This document shows, piece after piece, positions 23,327 to 30,236 of a stretch of 36,122 nucleotides of DNA. The stretch is from CAZEFK01 sp964511405 (GTDB lineage: Bacteria; Pseudomonadota; Alphaproteobacteria; Elsterales; Elsteraceae), in assembly GCA_964511405.1 (NCBI GenBank), contig CAZEFK010000052.1, positions 1 through 36,122 on the forward strand. The letters are read 5' to 3'. The notes beneath the pieces are model-generated. The model worked only from the letters and a program-made list of their open reading frames with translations. It ran no database searches and was not told the DNA's origin. A program made the translations under genes and the position numbers. Within the stretch, counting starts at the first letter, position 1. Each line of letters starts with the position of its first letter.

Positions 23327-23629
23327 CTAGGCCGGCCGCTCCGACGCCTTGCCCGGCCGGCGATGATGGTCGCCGCCGCCCCGGCCCTCGGCCTCGAGCT
23401 GGCTGCGGGCCTCGGCCACCAGGTCGCCGGTGGTCTCGCGGACCGTCGCGGCGGTCTCCTCGTAGATCGCGATGCCGGTCTTGATCGCGCCGACCGCGAG
23501 CGGTCGCGCCATGCGCCCGAGCGCGCTCAGCAGCCCCGGCGCGAAATACAGCACGCCGGCGCCGACGGCGACCGCCGGCAGAGCAGCGCCTTCGACCAGA
23601 CCGCCGATCCCCTCTTCGAGCAAGGCCAT
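23327..23629 (-). CDS. DUF5132-like small membrane-associated protein (minus copy)
   Basis: A 100-residue protein. A hydrophobic N-terminal part (LPAVAVGAGVLYFAPGLLSALGRMARPLAVGAIKTGI) is followed by a charged amphipathic helix (IYEETAATVRETTGDLVAEARSQLEAE) and a His/Arg-rich tail (GGGDHHRRPGKASERPA). This layout is that of DUF5132 proteins, which recur beside HMA_2 proteins and P-type ATPases; their function is unknown. AAGGGG precedes ATG 23629. It is first in a two-gene unit with the P-type ATPase and divergent from its paralogue at 23733. The His-rich tail, absent from the other copy, could bind metal. Confidence 0.75.
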   Translation of the reverse strand: MALLEEGIGGLVEGAALPAVAVGAGVLYFAPGLLSALGRMARPLAVGAIKTGIAIYEETAATVRETTGDLVAEARSQLEAEGRGGGDHHRRPGKASERPA

Positions 23630-23732
23630 GTTCGTCCCCTTTCCCGACTGTCACGGAACCTACACGGACGAGAACGCCGGACAGGTGCCGCTGTTCGTTC
23701 GTTACGTGACCGACGGTATCGAGGGTGGTGAC

Positions 23733-23999
23733 ATGGCAAGCTGGAAGGGAACCCTGGCGACGTTCGTGGCGGGCGGGGCGGTGGGCGTGTTGCTGGCGCC
23801 GGTGATCGGCCCGGCGCTGGCCAGGGCGGCGCGCCCGGCGGCCAAGACGGCGGTGCGGCTGGGGTTGGAGATCTACGAGCGCGGCCAGGTGGCGGCCGCC
23901 GAGCTGCGCGAGACCGTGGAGGACGTGACGGCCGAGGTCCGCGCCGAGCACGCATCAGGCGAGGCGTCCGGCGAACCGGCGTCCGGCGCCGTGCACTGA
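23733..23999 (+). CDS. DUF5132-like small membrane-associated protein (plus copy)
   Basis: An 88-residue paralogue of the divergent gene at 23327-23629. The alignable core is APVIGPALARAARPAAKTAVRLGLEIYERGQVAAAELRETVEDVTAEVRAE, against APGLLSALGRMARP...GIAIYEETAATVRETTGDLVAEARSQ in the other copy. One hydrophobic segment (TFVAGGAVGVLLAPVIGPAL) is followed by an amphipathic helix, and a short Gly/Ser/Glu tail replaces the His-rich one. GAGGGTGG lies a few bases before ATG 23733. Its stop overlaps the HMA_2 gene start by one base (TGATG), so the two are coupled. Confidence 0.75.
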   Translation: MASWKGTLATFVAGGAVGVLLAPVIGPALARAARPAAKTAVRLGLEIYERGQVAAAELRETVEDVTAEVRAEHASGEASGEPASGAVH

Positions 24000-24478
24000 T
24001 GCCCGCCAAGGCTTATGTGGTTCATCGCACGCGCGGGCGGGTGCGGCTGCGCATCCCCGAGCGCCGCGGCGACCACCGGTTCTTGGGCGAGGTGGCCGAG
24101 CGGCTGCGGCACTGCCGCGGCGTGCACGGGGTCGAGGCCACCCCGGCGACCGGCAGCGTGCTGATCCACCACGATGTCGATGCGCTGGAGCAGTTGATCG
24201 TCGAGGCCGCCGCCAACGGCGTCGGCGAGCTGATCGAGCCGATCGCCGCGCTGCCGCCGGTCGCGCGCCGGCTGCGCGAGGAGGTGACGGCGGTGGACCG
24301 GGCGGTCCGCCGGGCGACCGGCGGCACGCTCGACGCCGCCACGGTGGCCGCCCTGGGCTTGATGGGGCTGGCCGCCATCCAACTGGTGCGGGGCGGCCAG
24401 CCGGTGCGGGCGATCTCGCTCAGCTGGTACGCCGCCGAGCTGCTGCGCCGCTGGTCGGAGCCGAAGGCCGCGGGGTAG
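23999..24478 (+). CDS. HMA_2-domain protein
   Basis: A 159-residue protein. Residues 5-60 (YVVHRTRGRVRLRIPERRGDH...GVHGVEATPATGSVLIHHD) are an HMA_2 ferredoxin-like domain. It lacks the CxxC of true heavy-metal-associated domains and has a single Cys in the helix (LRHCRGV), so binding would have to use His, Arg or acidic residues. The C-terminal half has a hydrophobic helix (TVAALGLMGLAAIQLV) and ends SLSWYAAELLRRWSEPKAAG, suggesting membrane attachment. The domain matches the N terminus of the P-type ATPase encoded across the divergent promoter. It is probably a partner or regulator of that pump. Confidence 0.75.
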   Translation: MPAKAYVVHRTRGRVRLRIPERRGDHRFLGEVAERLRHCRGVHGVEATPATGSVLIHHDVDALEQLIVEAAANGVGELIEPIAALPPVARRLREEVTAVDRAVRRATGGTLDAATVAALGLMGLAAIQLVRGGQPVRAISLSWYAAELLRRWSEPKAAG

Positions 24479-24498
24479 GGGGGCCGCCCGCCCGACCG

Positions 24499-25398
24499 TC
24501 AACCAGGCCTGTCGCCCCGCGCCTGGCGCATCAGCCAGGCCTTGAAGATGCGAACCTTGCGGATGCGGTCGGCGCCGGGACGATGCAGAACGTAGTAGCC
24601 TTGGGCCGGCCGCAGGGTCGTGGGCAGGGCGCGGACCAGGCGGCCGGACGCGAGCTCGGCCTCCACCAGGAACAGCGGCACCAGGGCGAAGCCCATGCCG
24701 GCGGCGGCCGCCTCGGCGATCATGAACAGGTGCTCGAAGCCGGGTGCCCGGGCCAGGTCCGGCGGCGGCAGGCCGAGGGCGGCGAAGAACGCCGGCCAGC
24801 CGCTGGGGCGCGTCGTGTGCTGCAGCAGCGGCCGGCCGATCAGATCAGTCGGCTGGCGCACCGGGTCCAGCCGCAGGAGCTGGGGGGCGCACACCACGCC
24901 GATCTCCTCCGACATCAGCGCCGCGGCCACCGCCCCCGGCCAGGGCGGGGCGCCGTGGCGGATCGCGATGTCGACCGGGCCGCCGGCCAGGTCGACCGGG
25001 CCGTCGCCGGCCGCGACCTCGACCGCGATGTCGGGATGGAGGCGGCGGAAGGCCGGCAGGCGCGGCACCAGCCAGCGCATGGCGAAGGTCGGCAGGACGC
25101 TGATCGCCAGCGCGCCCGGGGCATCCAGCCCCCGCACGCTGCGGGTCGCGGCGGCGATGCGGTCGAGGGCGGCCGTGACCTCGCCGAGATAGGCCGCGCC
25201 CGCCGCGGTCAGCGCCAGGCCGCGCCCGGCCCGCCGCACCAGCTCGACGCCGAGCTCGGCTTCCAGCGCCCGCACCATGCGGCTGACCGCACCCTGGGTC
25301 ACGTTCAGCTCGGCCGCGGCGGCGGTGAAGCTCAGCAGGCGGCCGGCGACCGCGAAGCTGCGCACGGCGGTGAGCGACGGCAGGCGGGGCGCGGTCAT
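24499..25398 (-). CDS. LysR-family transcriptional regulator (GcvA-like)
   Basis: DNA-binding regulator of 299 residues. The winged helix-turn-helix (LPSLTAVRSFAVAGRLLSFT...AELNVTQGAVSRMVRALEAELGVELVRRAGRGLALT) spans residues 6-70. The LysR substrate domain follows, with LAISVLPTFAMRWLVPRLPAF (about 96-116) and DIAIRHGAPPWPG, a GcvA/amino-acid-type subgroup signature. It lies 70 bases downstream of the ABC permease gene on the same strand, so it may be the end of that operon or an independent gene. Its target and coinducer cannot be read. It converges on the HMA_2 gene with 20 bases between stops. Confidence 0.88.
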   Translation of the reverse strand: MTAPRLPSLTAVRSFAVAGRLLSFTAAAAELNVTQGAVSRMVRALEAELGVELVRRAGRGLALTAAGAAYLGEVTAALDRIAAATRSVRGLDAPGALAISVLPTFAMRWLVPRLPAFRRLHPDIAVEVAAGDGPVDLAGGPVDIAIRHGAPPWPGAVAAALMSEEIGVVCAPQLLRLDPVRQPTDLIGRPLLQHTTRPSGWPAFFAALGLPPPDLARAPGFEHLFMIAEAAAAGMGFALVPLFLVEAELASGRLVRALPTTLRPAQGYYVLHRPGADRIRKVRIFKAWLMRQARGDRPG

Positions 25399-25447
25399 GC
25401 CGGCGATCGTGACATTTTCTCATGAATGCCGCGCCGGGATCGTTTGT

Positions 25448-25475
25448 CCCAGACTCAGCCCCCCAGACTCAGCCC
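25448..25475. repeat. Perfect 14-base tandem duplication spanning a stop codon
   Basis: CCCAGACTCAGCCC occurs twice head to tail (25448-25461 and 25462-25475). The second copy contains the TGA stop (25469-25471, minus strand) of the MalG-type permease, so the other copy provides a second TGA out in the 3' region. It looks like a recent replication-slippage event. Confidence 0.9.
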
Positions 25476-26380
25476 TTGGTGGCGCCGGCGGTCAGGCCGG
25501 CGATGTAGTAGTCCATCAGGAAGGCGTAGAGGACCAGCGGCGGCGCCGCGCAGAGCAGCGAGCCGGTCATGATCTGGCCCCAGTTGAACACGTCGCCCTT
25601 GATCAAGGTGGTCACGATGCCGACCGGCAGCACCAGCTGGTCGGCCGAGGTGGTGAAGGCGAGGGGATAGAGGAAGTCGGCCCACGACACCGCGAAGGCG
25701 AAGATCGCCGCCGCGATGATCCCGGGCAGCGCCACCGGCATGAAGATCCGGGTCAGCATCTGCAGGTAGCTGGCGCCGTCGATCAGGGCGGCCTCGTCCA
25801 GCTCCCGCGGGATCGACCCGAAATAGCCGATCATGATCCAGGTGCAGAAGGGCACGGTCAGGGTCGGATAGACGATGATCAGCACCCACCAGTGATTGAT
25901 CAGCTCGATCCCCGTTTCGGCGCGGATGAAGGCGAAGATCTTGAACAGCGGGATGAACAGCAGCGATTCCGGGATCAGATAAGTCAGGAACACGCCGGTC
26001 GCCAGCACGCCCGAGCCCCAGAACTTGAGGCGCGCCAGGGCGAAGGCGGCGGGCACGCTGATGGCCATGGTCAGCGCCACGACGACCAGCGACACTGCGG
26101 CCGAATTGCGGAAGAAGACCAGGAACTGGCGCTGGCCGAGCAGGGCGGCGTAGTTCTCCAGGGTCGGGCGGAAGACCCACCAGGGATTGACCGCGGCGGC
26201 GATCTCGCCGCTCGACTTCAGCGACGTCAGCAGCATGTAGACCGGCGGCGCCAGGAAGAAGACCAGGAACACGGCCAGGCAGGCATAGGCGGCGACCAGC
26301 GCCCGCCGCCGGCCGCGGGCGATGCTGCCGGTGGCGGCGGCCGGCGCGGCCGGCACCAGGGGGACCGCGGGCGCCGACAT
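25469..26380 (-). CDS. Carbohydrate ABC transporter permease, MalG type (second transporter)
   Basis: Inner-membrane permease of 303 residues. A Pro/Ala-rich N terminus (MSAPAVPLVPAAPAAATGS) is followed by RGRRRALVAAY and six helices. The EAA loop is DEAALIDGASYLQMLTRIFMPVALPGI and the C terminus is YYIAGLTAGATKG, both normal for MalG/UgpE proteins. The ATG at 26380 overlaps the stop of the MalF-type gene by one base. No ATPase gene follows: the next gene on the strand is the LysR regulator. It therefore must borrow an ATPase encoded elsewhere. Confidence 0.9.
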   Translation of the reverse strand: MSAPAVPLVPAAPAAATGSIARGRRRALVAAYACLAVFLVFFLAPPVYMLLTSLKSSGEIAAAVNPWWVFRPTLENYAALLGQRQFLVFFRNSAAVSLVVVALTMAISVPAAFALARLKFWGSGVLATGVFLTYLIPESLLFIPLFKIFAFIRAETGIELINHWWVLIIVYPTLTVPFCTWIMIGYFGSIPRELDEAALIDGASYLQMLTRIFMPVALPGIIAAAIFAFAVSWADFLYPLAFTTSADQLVLPVGIVTTLIKGDVFNWGQIMTGSLLCAAPPLVLYAFLMDYYIAGLTAGATKG

Positions 26381-27309
26381 CAGCCCTCGGTCGCGCGCCG
26401 GCGCACGCCGCGCAGGATGAACACGGCCGCCACGCCCAGGATCGGGAACATGAACAGCGACACCGAGGCGCCCAGCGGAATGTCGTTGCCCTGGATGCCC
26501 AGCTGGAAGGCCCATGTCGCGAAGACGTGAGTCTGGTCGACCGGTCCGCCGTTGGTCAGGATGCGCACGATGTCGAAGTTGGCGAAGGTGACGATCAGCG
26601 AGAACAGCACCGTGACGGCGATGATGCTGCGCATCATGGGCAGGGTCACGTACCACAGGCGCTGCCACCAGTTGGCGCCGTCGATCACGGCCGCCTCGTA
26701 CAGCGCCTCGGGCACCGACTTCAGGGCGGCCAGGTACATGATCATGAAGAACGGCGACCCGTACCAGACATTGACCAGGATCACCGAGAACCGGGCCCAG
26801 TCGGGATTGCTCAGCCACGGCACCCGGCCGAGGCCGAGATGCAGCAGCACGAAGTTGAGCGCGCTGTAGTCGGGGTCGAACAGCCAGAACCAGGTGATCG
26901 TGCTCATGGCGGTGGGGATGACCCACGGCACCATCAGCATGCCGCGCCACAGGCGCTGGCCGCGCCCCGGCAACGCGTGCAGCACGTTCGACAGGATGAA
27001 GCCGATCAACGCCTTGAAGCAGACGGCGCTGACCGCGAACACCACCGACTGCCGGACCACCATCCAGAAGGTGTCGCGCTTCATCAGGAAGGCAAAGTTG
27101 CCCAGCCCGACGAAGCGCTGCATCGACTTGTTGAGCGTGGCCAGGTGCAGCGAGTAGAGCGCGGGATAGACCACCAGCGCCGCGATCAGCACGATCAGCG
27201 GCAGCGTCATGGCGAAGGCGGCCAGCGCGCGGCGCCGGGCCAGGGTGCGCAGGGTCGCGCGACGGCGGCCCGCCCCGACCTCGGCCCCGCGCAGCGTGGC
27301 ATCGGCCAT
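26380..27309 (-). CDS. Carbohydrate ABC transporter permease, MalF type (second transporter)
   Basis: Inner-membrane permease of 309 residues. The basic N terminus (RRRATLRTLARRRALA) precedes the first helix (about 32-52), and the EAA loop YEAAVIDGANWWQRLWYVTLPMM is canonical. FNIV-type helix sequence (FANFDIVRILTNGGPVDQTHVFATWAFQLG) is typical of MalF/UgpA. It begins 15 bases after the binding-protein gene and is not closely similar to the MalF-type protein at 15005-15937, so the two transporters are not recent duplicates. Confidence 0.9.
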   Translation of the reverse strand: MADATLRGAEVGAGRRRATLRTLARRRALAAFAMTLPLIVLIAALVVYPALYSLHLATLNKSMQRFVGLGNFAFLMKRDTFWMVVRQSVVFAVSAVCFKALIGFILSNVLHALPGRGQRLWRGMLMVPWVIPTAMSTITWFWLFDPDYSALNFVLLHLGLGRVPWLSNPDWARFSVILVNVWYGSPFFMIMYLAALKSVPEALYEAAVIDGANWWQRLWYVTLPMMRSIIAVTVLFSLIVTFANFDIVRILTNGGPVDQTHVFATWAFQLGIQGNDIPLGASVSLFMFPILGVAAVFILRGVRRRATEG

Positions 27310-27324
27310 CCCGGCTCTCCCGCC

Positions 27325-28680
27325 TCAGGTCCGCATGAAGCCTTCCAGCTCGTCGGCGGCCCAGGCGATCGCCTGCTCGATCGACTGCCCCTGCTGCGTG
27401 ACCTTGGCGATCATCTTGGGCATCGTCGCCTGGGTGTAGATCTGGTTGGCGATCTTGGGCGGCGCCGGGGCGGCGGCGAGCGAGACGATCTGGTCGCCGC
27501 GCGGCGGATAGCTGTAGACGGTGCCGACCGGCGGGCCGACCTTCGCCCAGGTGTCGAAGTCCAGCAGCTTCTCGAAGGCCGGCAGGTCGTAGCCGTGACT
27601 GGCCTCGACCAGCTGGTGCACGGCGTCGCGCGTCGACAGGTGCGTAATCAGGCTCTTGGCCGCAGCCTGGTTGGGCGAGAAGCTCCAGATGCCCAGGAAA
27701 TAAGGCAGGCCGGGGGTGTAGCGGCCCTTCGGGCCCTTGGGCGGTGCAAAGGTCCAGCACTGCTCGCCGACCTTGGGATTGTCACGCACCGCCACCGCCC
27801 AGGCCGAGGGCGGATTCATGATCAGCGCGCTCTTGCCGGCGATCAGGATCTTGTTGTTCGAGGCGTCGTCATAGGCATAGGTGTCGTCGGGCAGCGACGG
27901 CGCCAGCTTCTTGAACCACTCCAGGACCTGCCGCACCGCGTCGGACTTGACCGTAATGTCGCCCTTCTCGTTGACCAGCACGGCGCCGTGACTGGCGAAC
28001 ACTGCGCCGACCCAGTCGACCGAGTCGGTGGTCTGGCCCAGGCCCAGGCCGAACGGATAGCCGCCCGCCTTGCATTTTGCCGCCATTTCCGCGAACCGGT
28101 CCCAGGTCCAGGCCTCCGACAGCGCCGGGTCGGGGGCGGCGCCGGCGGGATAGGCCTTGGTCGGGTCGAAGCCGGCCAGGTCGTGCAGCAGGTCGATGCG
28201 CCCGCAGGGCGGCTTGACCTGGCTGCCGGTGGTGGCGGGCACGGCGACCCAATGGCCGTCGCGCTTGCCCAGATATTCGACGGCGGCGCTGGGCTTGCCG
28301 TGCTCGGCGATCAGCTGGCCGACCATGTCGTCGACCTTGACCAGGTCCTCGGCCTTGTCGAGCGGCTGCCAGCTCGGCATCTGCAGGATGTCGTGGCCCG
28401 AGCGTGCCTGCTGCTCGGCGGCGATGGTCAGGATGTTCTTGTCGCCGTTGGACGTGATGTAGTCGATCTTGAGATCGACCTTCTCCTTGGCCGCCCACTC
28501 GTTGCACAGCTTGGTCAAGGTATCGTTGGCGCCCGGCACCCAATGGTCCCAGAAGCCGACGCTGAGCTTGCCCGCGGCGTGGGCGCCGCGGACATAGGGC
28601 GCTGCCACCGCGACGCCGGTCGCGGCGGCCGTCTGCGCCAGGAACCGGCGGCGCGACATCGTCATGGCCGTGTCTGTCAT
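27325..28680 (-). CDS. Sugar ABC transporter substrate-binding protein (second transporter, Tat signal)
   Basis: Periplasmic binding protein of 451 residues, COG1653 superfamily. A clear Tat signal starts MTMSRRRFLAQTAAATGVAVAAPYVRGAHA, cleavage after AHA (about 36). Mature sequence has SVGFWDHWVPGANDTLTKLCNEWAAKEKVDL, a typical first lobe, then WTWDRFAEMAAKCKAGGYPFGLG and NPPSAWAVAVRDNP. GGGAGGAG directly upstream sets ATG 28680; a longer frame start at 28719 is less likely. It is first in an SBP-MalF-MalG set with no enzymes or ATPase beside it, so the substrate is unknown. Confidence 0.88.
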   Translation of the reverse strand: MTDTAMTMSRRRFLAQTAAATGVAVAAPYVRGAHAAGKLSVGFWDHWVPGANDTLTKLCNEWAAKEKVDLKIDYITSNGDKNILTIAAEQQARSGHDILQMPSWQPLDKAEDLVKVDDMVGQLIAEHGKPSAAVEYLGKRDGHWVAVPATTGSQVKPPCGRIDLLHDLAGFDPTKAYPAGAAPDPALSEAWTWDRFAEMAAKCKAGGYPFGLGLGQTTDSVDWVGAVFASHGAVLVNEKGDITVKSDAVRQVLEWFKKLAPSLPDDTYAYDDASNNKILIAGKSALIMNPPSAWAVAVRDNPKVGEQCWTFAPPKGPKGRYTPGLPYFLGIWSFSPNQAAAKSLITHLSTRDAVHQLVEASHGYDLPAFEKLLDFDTWAKVGPPVGTVYSYPPRGDQIVSLAAAPAPPKIANQIYTQATMPKMIAKVTQQGQSIEQAIAWAADELEGFMRT

Positions 28681-28776
28681 GGCTGCTCCTCCCATCGGGC
28701 GGGCACCGTGCTGCCGCACGGCCCGGAGCCCCGGGAGGACGTTGGCCGTCCGTCTCCGGCATCCGGCCGCCGGGCC

Positions 28777-28793
28777 CTATCCCTGTCCGATAG
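28777..28793. promoter_or_regulatory. Possible operator upstream of the second transporter
   Basis: CTATC-N7-GATAG, a short perfect inverted repeat in an AT-richer spot about 97 bases before the binding-protein start at 28680. The size and place suit a regulator site. No promoter hexamers are convincing. The 262-base gap 28681-28942 otherwise shows no gene. Confidence 0.3.
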
Positions 28794-28916
28794 ACGCTAC
28801 GCCTGGGGGCGGGTGCTGTCCAGCGGAGCAGACGGGGCGATCAAGGAGCGCCGAAAGCGACCGGCAACGCCGGCGCCGCGCGTTCTTGAGACCGGCGCTG
28901 CCGTGCGGCGACACTT

Positions 28917-28940
28917 CAGCGTCGAGGGACGTTGACGCTG
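28917..28940 (-). terminator. Hairpin just after the GNAT gene
   Basis: CAGCGTC (28917-28923) and GACGCTG (28934-28940) form a 7-bp stem with a 10-base loop, 2 bases beyond the GNAT stop codon. There is no T run after it, so it may be a weak terminator or a 3'-end stabiliser. Confidence 0.35.
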
Positions 28941-28942
28941 TC

Positions 28943-29392
28943 TCATTGGAGGCCTTCCCAGATGTAATGCACGTCCGGCTCGCCCTCCATGTTGTCTCCA
29001 TCGGTGAACCGATCCGGCCGAAAACCCCGGCCTTCATAGAACCGCCGGGCGGCCGCATTGCGCTGGAAGGTCCACAGCTCAAGCCGCGTGGGGCTGAACG
29101 CCTTAGCCTGGATGAGGAGTGCCGAGCCGATGCCGCGCCCCTGAGCCTCCGGGCGGATATAGAGATGGTCGAGCTCGTGGCCGCTCAGCTGCATGAAACC
29201 GAGGATCGGCCCACGGTCCTGGGCGAGCCACCACTCGCCGGCAACGATGCCGACCGCGCGGCCGAACCAAGCGCGGACCTCGTCGGGGGTGCCGGGCTCC
29301 GTCAGCCAGGGCATCGCCTGGCGCCGAGCGGCGATATGGATCTCGGCGAGCTCGGCCGCCTCGCTCGGCCTTGCCTCTCGGATGTCGATCAC
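28943..29392 (-). CDS. GNAT-family N-acetyltransferase
   Basis: Acetyl-CoA-dependent acetyltransferase of 149 residues. The first strand and helix are IDIREARPSEAAELAEIHIAARRQAMPWL. The acetyl-CoA loop is LYIRPEAQGRGIGSALLIQAKA (motif A, R/Q-x-x-G-x-G/A), followed by LWTFQRNAAARRFYEGRGF (motif B, catalytic Tyr). GTG 29392 is the likely start: GAGGGG lies five bases before it and the family begins with this strand. A longer ATG frame from 29476 adds a basic stretch (NKIRRCSASGAARHRASH) with no homology. Its substrate is unknown. Confidence 0.85.
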   Translation of the reverse strand: MIDIREARPSEAAELAEIHIAARRQAMPWLTEPGTPDEVRAWFGRAVGIVAGEWWLAQDRGPILGFMQLSGHELDHLYIRPEAQGRGIGSALLIQAKAFSPTRLELWTFQRNAAARRFYEGRGFRPDRFTDGDNMEGEPDVHYIWEGLQ

Positions 29393-29658
29393 CGTTTCCC
29401 CTCGCGCGCCCCACTTGATATGGGAAGCGCGATGTCGAGCCGCACCGCTCGCCGAGCAGCGCCTTATTTTGTTCACTGAAAGCCTCTGCCTGAAAGCGGT
29501 GTCATGGACCCGAAAATAGCCGACAATCAGAGGGTTGTTCGCAAGTTCGAGCGGTTTCGCATCGTAGATTTTCTCATGATCGCAGCGCAGAGATCGGTTG
29601 TCGCCGCCCCGGCGATGGCCTTCTCTCCCGGCCAGACGAACCCCTGCCCCGGGATGCC

Positions 29659-30090
29659 ATGACCACGCTCACCCCCTTCCATGTCGCCTTTCCCGTCGAC
29701 GACCTGGCCGCCGCGCGGCAGTTCTACGGCACCGTCCTCGGCTGCCCCGAGGGCCGCAGCGCCGACACCTGGATCGACTTCGACCTGTTCGGCCACCAGA
29801 TCGTCGCCCACTACAAGCCGCGCGATCCCCAGGCGGCGGGCGCGCATCACAACCCGGTCGACGGCCATGACGTGCCAGTACCCCATTTCGGCGTGGTGCT
29901 GGCCATGGCCGACTGGCAGGCGCTGGCCGATCGCCTGACCGCGGCCGGCGTGCGCTTCGTGATCGAGCCCTATGTGCGCTTCAAGGGCCAGGTCGGCGAG
30001 CAGGCCACCATGTTCTTCCTGGACCCGGCCGGCAACGCCCTGGAGTTCAAGGCCTTCGCGGATCCGTCGCAGCTGTTCGCCGCCGCCTGA
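29659..30090 (+). CDS. VOC (glyoxalase/dioxygenase-like) family protein
   Basis: A 143-residue vicinal-oxygen-chelate protein with two beta-alpha-beta modules: FHVAFPVDDLAAARQFYGTVLGC and PHFGVVLAMADWQALADRLTAAGVRFVIEPY. Candidate metal ligands are His8 and the Glu in NALEFKAF near the C terminus. Reactions in the family range from glyoxalase to extradiol cleavage and antibiotic binding; nothing here fixes the substrate. The site before ATG 29659 is weak. The TGA stop is the loop of a perfect 8-bp hairpin. The 266-base gap before it (29393-29658) is AT-richer but shows no clear gene. Confidence 0.82.
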   Translation: MTTLTPFHVAFPVDDLAAARQFYGTVLGCPEGRSADTWIDFDLFGHQIVAHYKPRDPQAAGAHHNPVDGHDVPVPHFGVVLAMADWQALADRLTAAGVRFVIEPYVRFKGQVGEQATMFFLDPAGNALEFKAFADPSQLFAAA

Positions 30091-30098
30091 GGCGGCGG
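30080..30098 (+). terminator. Hairpin with the stop codon as its loop, followed by a second hairpin
   Basis: CCGCCGCC and GGCGGCGG (30080-30087, 30091-30098) form an 8-bp stem whose 3-base loop is the TGA stop of the VOC gene. A second stem GGGGTCC-TGCA-GGGCCCC (one G-T pair) follows at 30117-30134. Neither has a T run. Together they may end transcription before the kinase gene. Confidence 0.35.
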
Positions 30099-30165
30099 TC
30101 GAACTCCCCACCTTCCGGGGTCCTGCAGGGCCCCAGGTTCGCAAATCCGATAGCGGCCAACCCAT

Positions 30166-30195
30166 GATAGTGGCAGGGTCGACAGCGTGTATAAC
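30166..30195 (+). promoter_or_regulatory. Candidate promoter for the kinase-binding-protein fusion gene
   Basis: TATAAC at 30190-30195 is a good -10 in GC-rich DNA, about 42 bases before the GTG start at 30237. The upstream region has no clear -35 (ATAGTG at 17 bases). A run of weak signals only. Confidence 0.3.
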
Positions 30196-30236
30196 TACGC
30201 GATCGCCCGCCGGCAGATCGATCGAAGAGCAGCGAC

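Noticed and set aside
23630..23732. GTCACG...CGTGAC repeat as a metal-regulator operator
   Set aside because: The arms are about 50 bases apart with no internal symmetry, and no matching regulator gene is present.
30100..30160. tRNA-like piece (GGTTCGCAAATCC resembling a T arm)
   Set aside because: The T loop has an insertion, and no acceptor, D or anticodon arm can be formed around it on either strand.
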